Positions 24,925 to 34,640 of a stretch of DNA of 64,000 bases are shown one piece after another; position 1 is the stretch's first letter; each line of letters opens with the position of its first letter. The notes beneath the pieces are model-generated. The model ran no database searches, had not been told where the DNA came from, and saw nothing but the letters and a program-made list of their open reading frames with translations. This stretch comes from Lachnospiraceae bacterium (GTDB taxonomy: Bacteria; Bacillota; Clostridia; Lachnospirales; Lachnospiraceae). The stretch covers positions 1 through 64,000 of the forward strand of contig JAGAJL010000026.1 of the NCBI GenBank assembly GCA_017626095.1. The letters run 5' to 3'. The translations under genes were made by a program, and so were the position numbers.

Positions 24925-26184
24925 TTACTGCCATGTCAATATTATATTTCCCATAATCGGAGTTGAAAAATCAAATACTGCCAACGAACCATCTTCCGTG
25001 GTATAATACCAGTTTCCACTTGCGGAAGGCTGTAATTTCGGTTTACTTGCCGCCATACCGTATGTAACATATTGTTCTGCAAAGGTTCCACTGTTGTACA
25101 TAAACGAAACCGTACAGGCGTCAGGAGTTGCCGCATCTGAAGTCGACGGTGTTGTTGCCGTCGAAGCAGATGATGTTGAAGCAGTCTGGGAAGTCGTTGT
25201 TTTCTTTTTCGTCGTAGAAGACGTTGTCGTTTCTTCGGTTTCTTCCTCTTCCGAAGCATCCTCTTCAGAATCATCTCCTTCATCCGCATCTTTATTATCT
25301 GTTGTCAGATCTTCGTTATCTTCCTCTTCTTCATCTTCCGATGTTTTGTCTTCTTCGCGTTCCTTTAGGATTTCTTCTATATCATCAAATGAAACAGGAA
25401 CTCGGTCCGGCAATGTATTAACACCAACATAAATTGTTCTTCCCGAATTCATAATCCCTTGCAAAATATTCAATGTCTGTGTGGGTAAATCCTTATAATC
25501 AATCGGCGCAAGCTCTTCCTCTTTATCATTCACATTTTGCAAGATAATCTCAGAAAAATCCTTTCCTCCTCGTGTCAAAACCTGATATCCTTCCGGAATA
25601 TCCACAGGTTTTCCAATCGGCGTACCATCAACTGTATGAAGCTGCAACTCCGTTTTTCCTTCATATACCTGAAAGTCTGAATGAACTTCTCCATCCGCTC
25701 CCTTATAAACACGTGCCCACGTAATGGTACCTCTGATTGCCATGGTAGCATTCGGAGTTTCAATTTCATAAGTGGAACTATCACTCAATTTGCTATCCAG
25801 TTTATGTAAGGTTGCCCCTTCCGATAAAAATATCTGCGTCTTGGAATTGTCCGAATCACCATCTGCCTTCAGAGACATCTTAGTATTTTCTTCAACGTAG
25901 ACAAATTTGTCATCATCCAGTTTTAAATCTAACTCGCTGGACGGTCCAACCGTAACTTCATCCCCGGATTCCAAATTCATATCCACATAAGCATCCAATG
26001 TATCGTTGACACTTTCACGATAAACACTGACTGTACCAAGTGTATCGATTACCGTAATATTTCGAAAAGCCGTTTTTCCATCCAGATTCAGAAGAACTGC
26101 TACCACAATACCACCAACCACTACAGCTCCTGCAGAGATTGCGGCAATTGCTCCTTTTGTAATTCCCTTATTTCCCAGCTTCAT
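24925..26184 (-). CDS. FecR domain protein with acidic linker and InlB-type C-terminal repeat
   Basis: The 419-residue protein has a membrane segment at residues 10-33 (GAIAAISAGAVVVGGIVVAV), then a FecR-like beta domain: GDEVTVGPSSELDLKLDDD near residue 75, EGATLHKLD, and ATMAIRGTITWARV near residue 145. A long Glu/Asp and then Ser/Thr linker (residues 270-345) leads to a 60-residue C-terminal unit of the Listeria-Bacteroides (InlB) repeat kind (VSFMYNSGTFAEQYVTYGM). FecR domains classically pair with anti-sigma signalling, but no sigma factor or TonB gene is here, so it is more likely a cell-surface or sensory protein. The start at 26184 has GAGGAG upstream. It lies 59 bases after the HD-GYP gene. 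Confidence 0.85.
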   Translation of the reverse strand: MKLGNKGITKGAIAAISAGAVVVGGIVVAVLLNLDGKTAFRNITVIDTLGTVSVYRESVNDTLDAYVDMNLESGDEVTVGPSSELDLKLDDDKFVYVEENTKMSLKADGDSDNSKTQIFLSEGATLHKLDSKLSDSSTYEIETPNATMAIRGTITWARVYKGADGEVHSDFQVYEGKTELQLHTVDGTPIGKPVDIPEGYQVLTRGGKDFSEIILQNVNDKEEELAPIDYKDLPTQTLNILQGIMNSGRTIYVGVNTLPDRVPVSFDDIEEILKEREEDKTSEDEEEEDNEDLTTDNKDADEGDDSEEDASEEEETEETTTSSTTKKKTTTSQTASTSSASTATTPSTSDAATPDACTVSFMYNSGTFAEQYVTYGMAASKPKLQPSASGNWYYTTEDGSLAVFDFSTPIMGNIILTWQ

Positions 26185-26243
26185 AACGTTTCTCCTCTTT
26201 TTCTTCACATGATATCTTGTATATTAATGATGTTTTGCCAATG

Positions 26244-27701
26244 CTACTCTAAAACACATTTTTTCAGTGCATTTACAATTTTCTCATCCAACCGGCCTTC
26301 GGAAACCATAGATTCCAAAATAGCAATGGCTTTTTCCTTGGGCATGGGTTGTTTATAAGGGCGGTCCTGACTGGTTAACGCATCATAGATATCTGCAACT
26401 GCCAGAATACGAGATTCGGCAGACAGCTGAGCGGCCGTCAAATGATCCGGGTATCCGGTTCCGTTTAATGTTTCGTGATGTTGTGCGGCCCATATCGGAC
26501 AATCCTTAAAATACCGGTTAAAATGTACTTTTTCCAATATTTTTTTGGTCATATTTACATGATTTTCCATCACAATCCGCTCTTTATCGGTCAAAGTACC
26601 TTTTCTGGTTTTTAGGCACTCTGCTTCTTCTTCCGTCAAAAGCGGGATTTTTTCATCATCCGGTGTCAGGCAAAATGCTTCGGAAATCTGCACAACTCTT
26701 TCATAATCTTCATCCGGCAAAAAACCTTTTGCATCGATTTCTTCGATAAAACAGAGCGTATTCTCTAAATAGTTTTTCTCTGTCTCATAATCTTCTTTTG
26801 AAATTTTATTTTCCAAAAAGCGGATTTTTAGGTAACTTTGGAACAGCTTGAACCTGTCCTTTATCCCCACCAACCGTTCATCCAGTCTGGTCGCTTTATT
26901 CATTACCTCAAGCGGAACAATCATTTTCCCAATATCATGCAGCAGTGCTCCCATAATCAATTGTTCTTTTCTCTGTATATCAAAATGTTCCGGATACTCT
27001 CCTGCATCATATTCTCTATTCAGCTCATCTACTAAAAGACCGGAATAGTCTGCAACTTTTCTCGTATGCAACGCATTATAGGGAGTTCGTTCGTCAATTG
27101 CGGTCGCTAAAGCTTCTGTAAAAGACCACATCTGCTCTTTTAGCTCTTCCGTATAACGCATATTGGAAATCGCAATGGCTGCCTGCGATGCCAAAGACAA
27201 AATCACAAATTCATATTCTTCGTTAAATACAATAATCTGACCATCCTCATCTAAAGCATTGATTAACTGCATGACACCGATGACCTCACCTTCATGGTTG
27301 GCGAGCGGAATCACCAATAAAGACTCGGTATGATATCCGGTCATGGCATCATACTTCTTGGGACCGGAAAAATCAAAGGTATCATTGCGCCAGACATCTC
27401 TGATATTGATTACTTTTTTATGGATTGCACTGTATGCACAAACATTTTCCTCTTTGAGCGGCACCGGGGGCAGATCAATTTTTTCTCCGTTTTCCCCCTG
27501 GCTGATTCCCATGGACAGCGTTTTCATTACCTTGAATTTGAGTGCATTATCCTCTAAAACATATAATGTTCCCGCATCGCAATTGGTAACGTCCATACTT
27601 TCTTCCAAAATCTTATCTAATAATTTATTTCGATCCTTTTCCGTTGTCAATTCGATCCCGATTGATATTATTTTACGAAATTCCTGTTGTGTTAAATCCA
27701 T
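26244..27701 (-). CDS. GAF and HD-GYP domain protein (probable cyclic-di-GMP phosphodiesterase)
   Basis: Residues 1-185 form a GAF sensor domain (NCDAGTLYVLEDNALKF, VCAYSAIHKKVINIRDV, LLVIPLANHEGEVIGVMQL). Residues 205-480 are an HD-GYP domain: TPYNALHTRKVADYSG, MGALLHDIGK (HD), then HHETLNGTGYPDHL (GYP). HD-GYP enzymes usually hydrolyse cyclic-di-GMP. The distance between HD and GYP is longer than usual by roughly 80 residues of helical sequence (about residues 280-360). AGAGGATG precedes the ATG. It follows the TIM-barrel gene by 12 bases and precedes the FecR protein. Confidence 0.9.
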   Translation of the reverse strand: MDLTQQEFRKIISIGIELTTEKDRNKLLDKILEESMDVTNCDAGTLYVLEDNALKFKVMKTLSMGISQGENGEKIDLPPVPLKEENVCAYSAIHKKVINIRDVWRNDTFDFSGPKKYDAMTGYHTESLLVIPLANHEGEVIGVMQLINALDEDGQIIVFNEEYEFVILSLASQAAIAISNMRYTEELKEQMWSFTEALATAIDERTPYNALHTRKVADYSGLLVDELNREYDAGEYPEHFDIQRKEQLIMGALLHDIGKMIVPLEVMNKATRLDERLVGIKDRFKLFQSYLKIRFLENKISKEDYETEKNYLENTLCFIEEIDAKGFLPDEDYERVVQISEAFCLTPDDEKIPLLTEEEAECLKTRKGTLTDKERIVMENHVNMTKKILEKVHFNRYFKDCPIWAAQHHETLNGTGYPDHLTAAQLSAESRILAVADIYDALTSQDRPYKQPMPKEKAIAILESMVSEGRLDEKIVNALKKCVLE

Positions 27702-27713
27702 TCTATCATCCTC

Positions 27714-28508
27714 TTAATCAAATAATTTTTGAAACAGCCCTATTGATTCTTCAAACGATTCCAAACTCTTGAGTTCTAAAAGAATACTTGGCATTTCCTT
27801 CATATCACCATTCTCAAGTAAAGTCATCAATTCCGTTTTAAATTCATGCCAGTCAATTTGACCTTTTCCCAAAGTCATATGCAGATCATTGACAAAATCA
27901 TTGTCATTAATATGCATATGCTTAATAAAAGGTGCGAGGTTTTTCAACCATTCGACCGGTTTGATATTGGATATGGAAGCATGTGCATAATCTAAACAGA
28001 TTCCAAAATTAGGCACATCTGTCATCTGATTGGCAAGTAGCCAGATTAATTCATAATCCAAATCAAACATATTCTCCATATAGACCTGTATATCCGGATA
28101 GGATGTACATAAATCCCTGAAAAATTCTGCATTTTTTGTAATCCAGTTAGATACATAATTATACTCTTTAAATCCCGCAATCAATCCGGTATGAAAAATA
28201 ACACCTTTTACTCCGAGCCGCTTTGCAATTTCCATGGATTTGCGCATACATTGTTTTGAGTATTCCGCAATCTTAGGATCGGAACTATGAAGAACCAAAT
28301 CCAAAAATGCTCCATGCATAGTATCCATACCGGTATCTCTATTACAGGAAAGATACCTCTCAACTCTTTTATCTATTTCATCCTGATTCATATAAACCGA
28401 CGGAAAATAAAAATCATTGTATTCAAAATGTGCATGATATTTTTCTGCCATCGCAACCGATTCATCCAGACGATCATATTCCGGAATGAGTAAAATCTCA
28501 ACTTTCAA
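27714..28508 (-). CDS. Sugar phosphate isomerase/epimerase-like TIM-barrel protein
   Basis: This protein of about 264 residues belongs to the AP-endonuclease-2/xylose isomerase-like TIM barrels. Supporting segments are MDTMHGAFLDLVLHSSDP, KGVIFHTGLIAG, VYMENMFDLDYE, NFGICLDYAHASIS and KHMHINDNDF, with metal-ligand His, Glu and Asp in the usual order. No ATG is available at the front. A TTG at 28508 with GAGGT upstream is preferred to a GTG four codons earlier. It sits just upstream of the HD-GYP gene; a connection to that signalling gene is not evident. Substrate unknown. Confidence 0.8.
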   Translation of the reverse strand: MKVEILLIPEYDRLDESVAMAEKYHAHFEYNDFYFPSVYMNQDEIDKRVERYLSCNRDTGMDTMHGAFLDLVLHSSDPKIAEYSKQCMRKSMEIAKRLGVKGVIFHTGLIAGFKEYNYVSNWITKNAEFFRDLCTSYPDIQVYMENMFDLDYELIWLLANQMTDVPNFGICLDYAHASISNIKPVEWLKNLAPFIKHMHINDNDFVNDLHMTLGKGQIDWHEFKTELMTLLENGDMKEMPSILLELKSLESFEESIGLFQKLFD

Positions 28509-28592
28509 ACTGTACCTCACACCTTACATTATCCAAATTATCCAATCGTTTCATTACCCCTGCTAAATTATTCTTTTTTGAAAATCCTTATC

Positions 28593-28613
28593 AAAAAACT
28601 TTCTCAAAAAGTT
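28593..28613 (-). terminator. Weak terminator after the adenylate cyclase gene
   Basis: AACTTT (28597-28602) and AAAGTT (28608-28613) form a short stem, with TTTTTTG following on the minus strand. It lies about 50 bases past the cyclase stop. Confidence 0.45.
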
Positions 28614-28665
28614 CTTCTCAACACCTTTTATCTTACCTGCTTTTTGTCAATCAAAATGCATACCA

Positions 28666-30486
28666 TCAGCTTTTTGTATCCAGGACTTTCGGCTTTCCTT
28701 CGACTTTTTTCACAGAATAAACCATAACGCCCTTTGTTTTTCCTTTTAACGGAATTTCACCAATGGATTCAACCTCTACCCGGTCTTTTACTGCCTGATA
28801 TACTTCATCACTGATCAAAATCTGACCACGTTTTGCATTCGCTTCGAGTCTTGCCGCCGTATTGACGGTATCCCCGATTGCCGTATAATCCATACGGACA
28901 TCACATCCGATGTTGCCGACAACCGCCGGTCCACAGTTAACACCGACACCGAAACCAACTGTTTTTCCAAAACGCTCCATCATCTCAGCTTCGATTTCAT
29001 CCGCACCTGCTGCAATATCATAAGCGGCACATACTGCCTTGAAAATATAATCATCCAGATCAAATGGCGCATTGAAAACGGCCATGGTCGCATCACCGAC
29101 AAACTTATCCAGCGTACCGGAATTATCAAAAATTGCCTTGGTTGTCAGGCTCAGATAGCGATTTAAGATTTCTACAACCTGCTCCGGCTCTAAGCTTTCG
29201 GACATTGTGGTAAATCCACGAATATCCACAAACAACACCGCAATGTTTCGATTTTCTCCACCCAGCCTGATCTCCAGATTATTCTTTTTGGACAACTCTT
29301 CCACAATCTGCGGTGCCACATACTTTTTGAATGCATTTAATGTACGTGTCCTGTTGATTTTCTCTATCAGATACTGACTGAAAATCTTATATACCAATAT
29401 TAAAATTAAGATAATCGGCAGATAAATAACCGGTATCGTCCATCCGTTTACACGAAGTAAAACACCGATCCCGATTTCACCGGCAATAAATACAAATAAA
29501 CTAACAAGACTGATGATAATATTCTTTTTACGGATCCATAAGTAGAATACAACAGCCGCACAGGCAAAAATCAGACCTGTTAAAACCGAATTGGCAGGTT
29601 GTGAAAACTTTCCTTCCAGCAAAGCTTCAATAATATTGGCATGAACCTCAACCCCATACATCTGGCTGCCTTTTTCAACTGCCACATTAAACGAATCCAT
29701 CAGTCCCGGCGCATATGCTCCGACTAAAACAATACAGTCTTTAAAAACGCGCGGATCAATATTTCCTTCGAGCACATCGCACATGGAAACATCTTCATAA
29801 TCCTCAATATTACCGGAAAAAGTAAACTCAGTCTGATTTAGTGCATCCAGACGTGGTATTTCGATCGAAGCACTATTTTGATTCTGATATGCTTTATAGC
29901 ATGCAAATGCCAGACTGTCCATGGTTCCGTCCGGGGTTTCCACAAACAACTGCGCCTGACGAATATATCCGTCTTTATCCTGTACCGTATTGGCAAAAGC
30001 AGTCGTTGCGCCCTCTGCCAATGCGGAATACGGAATTTCAATCTGTTCAATACTTCGGTTGTTTAAAAAAGTTACCCCATCCGCATAACGATCCACACTG
30101 GTCTTATATACAATGTTTGCGGCAAGTACCACATTCCCGGCATCCTTACATGCTTTTGCAAACTGCGCATCACCTTCCGCATCCTTTTCTCCTATGTACA
30201 TAACATCGAATGCTAAAACCGCAGGCCTGGTATCCTCAGACTGGCAGAGTGTCTCGACCAGTTGTGCCGGAAGATCGCGGCTCCATTCTGTAGTTGGTCC
30301 ATATACACTCATCGTCTTTTCATCAATTTTGATAATCTTTATTTTTTTATTGATAGCACTGGCTCTCTGATATACCATATCGGAAGCCATGTGGTCCAAT
30401 GCGTAAAACGGCTGAAAAATGCCAAGCCATGCAGTAATGATAAAAATCAGAAAAACTGTTATATACTCTTTTATATATTTTTTCAT
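28666..30486 (-). CDS. CHASE2-domain membrane adenylate cyclase (class III)
   Basis: The 606-residue protein has an N-terminal membrane helix, an extracellular CHASE2 sensor (about residues 30-300: LAFDVMYIGEKDAEG, AYAPGLMDSF), two or three membrane helices (about 305-385), then a class III cyclase domain (about 415-580). Metal residues are in VLFVDIRGFTTM and KFVGDATMAVF; the purine-selecting Lys is in TLDKFVGD with Asp in MDYTAIGDTVN, and the transition-state Asn and Arg are in VNTAARLE. That pattern favours cAMP over cGMP. GAGGAAG precedes the ATG. CHASE2 and FecR domains often co-occur in other bacteria, so this may work with the FecR protein nearby. Confidence 0.92.
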   Translation of the reverse strand: MKKYIKEYITVFLIFIITAWLGIFQPFYALDHMASDMVYQRASAINKKIKIIKIDEKTMSVYGPTTEWSRDLPAQLVETLCQSEDTRPAVLAFDVMYIGEKDAEGDAQFAKACKDAGNVVLAANIVYKTSVDRYADGVTFLNNRSIEQIEIPYSALAEGATTAFANTVQDKDGYIRQAQLFVETPDGTMDSLAFACYKAYQNQNSASIEIPRLDALNQTEFTFSGNIEDYEDVSMCDVLEGNIDPRVFKDCIVLVGAYAPGLMDSFNVAVEKGSQMYGVEVHANIIEALLEGKFSQPANSVLTGLIFACAAVVFYLWIRKKNIIISLVSLFVFIAGEIGIGVLLRVNGWTIPVIYLPIILILILVYKIFSQYLIEKINRTRTLNAFKKYVAPQIVEELSKKNNLEIRLGGENRNIAVLFVDIRGFTTMSESLEPEQVVEILNRYLSLTTKAIFDNSGTLDKFVGDATMAVFNAPFDLDDYIFKAVCAAYDIAAGADEIEAEMMERFGKTVGFGVGVNCGPAVVGNIGCDVRMDYTAIGDTVNTAARLEANAKRGQILISDEVYQAVKDRVEVESIGEIPLKGKTKGVMVYSVKKVEGKPKVLDTKS

Positions 30487-30658
30487 TCACACTTCCTCAG
30501 AATCACCTTTGCATTTTCATAATATCAATCCGGAAAATCAATCCGAAAAATCAATTCGGTAAACAATCCAACTATTTTCATGTCATATCAGAATTTAGCT
30601 GTATTATTTTTACTATAACAAAGAGCCGAAGTATAAATACTCCAGCTATCTGTAATCA

Positions 30659-32563
30659 CTATTGAACCGATATCGTATAATTTCCGCTTACCGGAACATA
30701 GAATATCGTATTCATCGGATAGGCAGTCGGATCCCCATCCACTTTATAGACACCATCCTCGCCAAAAAAGTACTCCTGTCCTGCTGTCAGGTAAACCGTT
30801 CCCAGACCAACCTGGATTCTATCTGCAGCATTGGCACCTTCTGCTTCCCAGATGGCATACATAGTAACAGTTTCACCGGCAGTCTGCGGAGAATAGGTAA
30901 AGGTATCTCCCGGCTGATACTCTGCTGTTAAGGTATAAGGATTGGTTGCCCAGCCTTTAAACACAAAACCTTCTTTTGTAAAAGCACATTCCGGTAAGGT
31001 CTGCCCAATTCCATCTATTCCGTTTAATAAAGTATCCATGGTGCCACCACCGCCGTTGGCATCAAAGGCAAGCTTATACAGCTTGGTCCAGATTGCAAAT
31101 AAATCTACAACCTGATTATTGGTAGATGCTTTATAATCAAAAGATGCGCGGTCTGCATACTGTACCGTTCCGGTACCCGTTGTAGACCAGCCTGCAAACA
31201 TTTGGTCAATACTGGTAAACTGATTGGGATTTAATATCGTCGGTTCTGATGAGATTCCTGCCTGATTAGCCATCTCTCCCGTTCCGCCGTTTCCGTTAAA
31301 TCGGATGGAGTAAGCATTGGGCTCCCAGATTGCGTACAAGGTAATATCCTGATTACCCCTGGAAAAATCCAAAGGATACTGATATCCTTCGGGCAAGATA
31401 TCGGAAGATCCATCCGCATTTTCACACCAGCCTATAAAACGATATCCGTCTTTTGATAAACTGCCGTCAGCGCCGGGCAATAAATAGGCAAATATCGATC
31501 CATCGTATGTATATGTCGCCCCCGCCATGGTTCCGGTTCCACCATTCGCATCATAGGAAATACTCACTGTATTTGGATCCCACTGGGCTTCAAATTGAAG
31601 GGATACGTAGTAATCAGGAAGATATTCAAATGTACTGCCTGCCGGATAAATGGTTCCCACATTCTCGTCCGTAGGATCTGCTATACCATCATATAATGCG
31701 CCATTATATTTCCAACCGGCAAAATGATAATTTGACAGGGTATAGGTACATTCCGGCAAAGTAATTGGCTGATCGGATGAACCCTCCATTATACCCATCT
31801 CATCACCGGTGGGGTTTTCCTGACCTACACTTCCGGGATTAAACATCGCAGTATAAGCATATGGAGCCCAAACTGCATATAAAGTTAATTCCTGGCCATC
31901 GGTAACAGTAGTAATCTCATCATTTGGCAGGGTAATTTCACTACCAGCCAGATAAGTAGTTCCTGAACGATCTGATGAAAAAGACCAGTCATAAAATGCA
32001 TAGCCTTTTTTTGTCCAATCAGATGGATTTTCCAAACTATAGGCTTTCTCCCATTGCTGCTTCCGGGAAGCTATTGCTGTTCCGGTGCCCCCGTTAAGAT
32101 CATAATTCAGTGTGTATGTTTCTGCCGGCACCCATTGAAGTGTGATACTATATACTTGCCCCCATGTACTATTAATATCTGTTTGGCTTGATCCGGAAAT
32201 TTGAATTGCTTTGTAATCAACTGGCAAAGCTTTATTTAATGTAGCCAATTTATAATATGTCGTAGTGTTATCTGATGCGGTTTCTGTACTAAAAGAAAAA
32301 TAATCCGTTATTCCCAAAGCACTATTCTCCTTATCTATTACAAAGGATCCTCCCGAAGAAGCCCGTTCCATTACATCTCCCACTTCAGATAATTGCAAGC
32401 TTTCCGGTGTATAACTTTCAATCTTAGATAAATCAATATTACTATTATATCCAAATTCAATAGTCGTCGCAGCTGCCACTTGTTCACCTGACATTTCCAA
32501 ACTCATACATACAGCCAACAATATTGCAATTAACCCATTTACTCTTTTTCTCAATTCTTTCAT
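30659..32563 (-). CDS. Secreted protein with InlB-type (Listeria-Bacteroides) repeats
   Basis: An N-terminal signal peptide (RVNGLIAILLAVCMSLEMSG, ending near AAA at residue 33) is followed by a short unique region and then about six beta-grasp repeats near residues 145-600. Each has a core such as LNYDLNGGTGTA, ISYDANGGTGTMAG, IRFNGNGGTGEMAN or LAFDANGGGGTMDT and ends in LYAVW or DLFAIW. No LPXTG anchor or choline-binding tail is visible; the C-terminus is short (VPVSGNYTISVQ). It is likely exported for adhesion or surface binding. GAGGTG precedes the ATG. The same repeat type ends the FecR-domain protein 5 kb away. Confidence 0.88.
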   Translation of the reverse strand: MKELRKRVNGLIAILLAVCMSLEMSGEQVAAATTIEFGYNSNIDLSKIESYTPESLQLSEVGDVMERASSGGSFVIDKENSALGITDYFSFSTETASDNTTTYYKLATLNKALPVDYKAIQISGSSQTDINSTWGQVYSITLQWVPAETYTLNYDLNGGTGTAIASRKQQWEKAYSLENPSDWTKKGYAFYDWSFSSDRSGTTYLAGSEITLPNDEITTVTDGQELTLYAVWAPYAYTAMFNPGSVGQENPTGDEMGIMEGSSDQPITLPECTYTLSNYHFAGWKYNGALYDGIADPTDENVGTIYPAGSTFEYLPDYYVSLQFEAQWDPNTVSISYDANGGTGTMAGATYTYDGSIFAYLLPGADGSLSKDGYRFIGWCENADGSSDILPEGYQYPLDFSRGNQDITLYAIWEPNAYSIRFNGNGGTGEMANQAGISSEPTILNPNQFTSIDQMFAGWSTTGTGTVQYADRASFDYKASTNNQVVDLFAIWTKLYKLAFDANGGGGTMDTLLNGIDGIGQTLPECAFTKEGFVFKGWATNPYTLTAEYQPGDTFTYSPQTAGETVTMYAIWEAEGANAADRIQVGLGTVYLTAGQEYFFGEDGVYKVDGDPTAYPMNTIFYVPVSGNYTISVQ

Positions 32564-32759
32564 GAATTCACCTCATTTGATTCATGCAGATACACTCCTG
32601 CATCATCATAAAACATACCAAAATAATTGTATCAGAATAAATAACACAATGCAACATCTTGTGTTTTTTAATTTTTTATGTTTTTTTATGTTTCTACAGT
32701 ATTTATATTTATTCCTTTGATATTTGGGATATTTTTGTGATCTTTTGTTATTTTAGACT

Positions 32760-34178
32760 TCAATGTTTCTTTTTCGGTTTCATCAAAAATCCAAACAAAA
32801 AACCGCCTGTTAGATACAAAAGCACAACCACTCCCACCAAAAGCGCCCGATAGGTAAAGAAAAAATGAATGTAGGAATGATTGTTTAATACCAAAAACCG
32901 CAAAAACGGAAGTGCGCTGACTATCAGCAGCATTTTATTAAGACAACTCTCCCGCTTTTTGCGAAACAGATACCATATACAAAATGCAACAATTCCAATC
33001 AATAACACATACAAAAGCGTACCTTTTAAAGACATTTCATCTTTAAAAGGAAAAATACATCCGATATTTCTCCAAAGTGCACCACTAATTCTCTCAAAAT
33101 CTGATACTGTCTCTGCACCTATGACATTTCCCAGTGTTGCATCTCCGTTTATACGCAAAGCAGCCTGATTTAATGCTGCAAAAAAAGCGTCCTTCCCAAG
33201 AACAGCCAGTGAAATCATCCACTTTAAAAGCACCATGAACGCATAGGAACAAAACCAGATGATGCCGCTTTTTAAGAAACAAAGGCACTCTTCCTTTAAA
33301 GATTTCATCTGACGGAATCGCTCTTTTATAACGAGATACAATACATATGCCATCGTAAAAGTAATGGTTTCCGTCGTCAAAAAATCCACAAACCCTGTCA
33401 CAATCCCGGCACAGGATAGGACCGTCCACAAAACAAGCTCCGGCCTTTGCACAGTCGTCTTACCGGTTTTATTGAACGATTTGGTCAACAGCAAAAACAA
33501 AACCGGCAATTCCACTGACATCACAACAAAAGGCATGGCATATTCTATACAGAACGCACACATCCACACGGAAACCAGTAATAACCCCAATGCATAACAG
33601 ATACCATAATAAGAATACCGGTTTTTGAATAAAAGTATTTCCAACCAGACTGTCAGAATCAGAATGACAATTCCAAGCACCAGACGCACGCCGGTTATGT
33701 CAAAAAGCACAAACAACGGCCTCAACACCACCATGGAACCGTGCCAATAACGTGAATAATCGACATTTGCATTCACCTTATGATTGACGGCATATGAAAA
33801 ACTTTCCGTAACACTCTCATCTTCCGGATTGTAGTAGGGTGCCTGCAAAATCGAGTGCAATAAATCACTTTGGTCAATGTGATAGATAATATTCGTTAAA
33901 ATACAATCCGCATAGTTATCCTGTCTGCTTAAAAACATAAAATGCGTGATATGGTCAAACATCTGATGATTACTATAATAATCAGCCGACTTTTCCATAT
34001 TCTTTTGTAAAGCACTTTTTGGAATGAGTGATGTCAAAAACAATAGCACAATACAGATTATAATACTTGCCATTGAACATAGAATAACCTTTTTCATTGC
34101 GTTTTTTTCTGCAACGTCTATGATTTTCTTCCCTGTTTCTTTTTCACAATTTACGATATTATTTACTATATTTTTCAT
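32760..34178 (-). CDS. Polytopic membrane protein of unknown function (GT-C-like topology)
   Basis: I do not recognise this protein. From a start at 34178 (AGGGAAAAT upstream; the longer ATG at 34256 has no ribosome site) it has 472 residues with about ten or eleven hydrophobic helices. A large loop of about 100 residues follows the first helix and contains DNYADCILTNIIYHIDQ and YSRYWHGSMVVLRPLF, a charged and aromatic pattern like the first extracellular loop of GT-C lipid-linked glycosyltransferases. The glycosyltransferase link is only inferred. It ends in MKPKKKH, a cytoplasmic tail. It stands alone, between repeat copy D and the InlB-repeat gene. Confidence 0.7.
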   Translation of the reverse strand: MKNIVNNIVNCEKETGKKIIDVAEKNAMKKVILCSMASIIICIVLLFLTSLIPKSALQKNMEKSADYYSNHQMFDHITHFMFLSRQDNYADCILTNIIYHIDQSDLLHSILQAPYYNPEDESVTESFSYAVNHKVNANVDYSRYWHGSMVVLRPLFVLFDITGVRLVLGIVILILTVWLEILLFKNRYSYYGICYALGLLLVSVWMCAFCIEYAMPFVVMSVELPVLFLLLTKSFNKTGKTTVQRPELVLWTVLSCAGIVTGFVDFLTTETITFTMAYVLYLVIKERFRQMKSLKEECLCFLKSGIIWFCSYAFMVLLKWMISLAVLGKDAFFAALNQAALRINGDATLGNVIGAETVSDFERISGALWRNIGCIFPFKDEMSLKGTLLYVLLIGIVAFCIWYLFRKKRESCLNKMLLIVSALPFLRFLVLNNHSYIHFFFTYRALLVGVVVLLYLTGGFLFGFLMKPKKKH

Positions 34179-34318
34179 TATTTTCCCTGTGTATTTATCA
34201 AAATATGATGAAATGCCCCAAAGCATAATTTGCACTTTCTTTATGAAATGAAACATTGTAAATACAATGCCATATAACTATAGTATTCTATTATCCGATT
34301 TTTTTCAAAATATTTTAT

Positions 34319-34560
34319 TCGCTTTTCGGATTTGTGTTTCCAATATATATCTTTGTCCGCCGGCTTTTACGAGGTTTCGTGTCTTTCTTAGCGGCATAAG
34401 CAAACAAAAGTAATGACCGGTTTCAACTGTTTGAAGACGAAGTCTGAGTTTTGAAACCGGTCATTTAATAATACTTTGTGAGCATGCCGCTTAGAAAGTC
34501 TAGAAACCGAAGTACGAGGCGGCAAAGATATATATTGGGAACACAAATCCGAAAAGGGAC
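34319..34560. repeat. Interspersed nested-palindrome repeat, copy D (compact two-armed copy)
   Basis: Outer ends CTTTTCGGATTTGTGTTTCC (34322-34341) and GGGAACACAAATCCG (34537-34551) face each other; inside, AATATATATCTTTG and CAAAGATATATATT pair, then GCGGCAT/ATGCCGC, and the centre is AATGACCGGTTTCAAC with GTTTTGAAACCGGTCATT. The centre uses GACC/GGTC in place of the GCCC/GGGC of other copies, so both arms changed together. A 9-bp direct repeat ATATTTTAT flanks it (34310-34318 and 34561-34569), possibly a target-site duplication. It follows the oadA-like operon terminator. Confidence 0.9.
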
Positions 34561-34568
34561 ATATTTTA

Positions 34569-34603
34569 TAAAAAAGGCCGCCCATGCATCATGGACGACC
34601 TTT
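34569..34603 (-). terminator. Terminator of the decarboxylase operon
   Basis: AGGCCGCCCATG (34575-34586) pairs with CATGGACGACCT (34590-34601), complete if G-U pairs are allowed, with a three-base loop. On the minus strand it ends in TTTTTT. It lies about 40 bases past the oadA-type stop. Confidence 0.9.
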
Positions 34604-34640
34604 GTCTCTTACGAGTAGTTTTTTATAATAAGCAATGAAC

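Noticed and set aside
25094-25432. A 112-residue Ser/Val-rich plus-strand ORF
   Set aside because: It is a shadow of the Glu/Asp-rich linker of the FecR-domain gene on the other strand.
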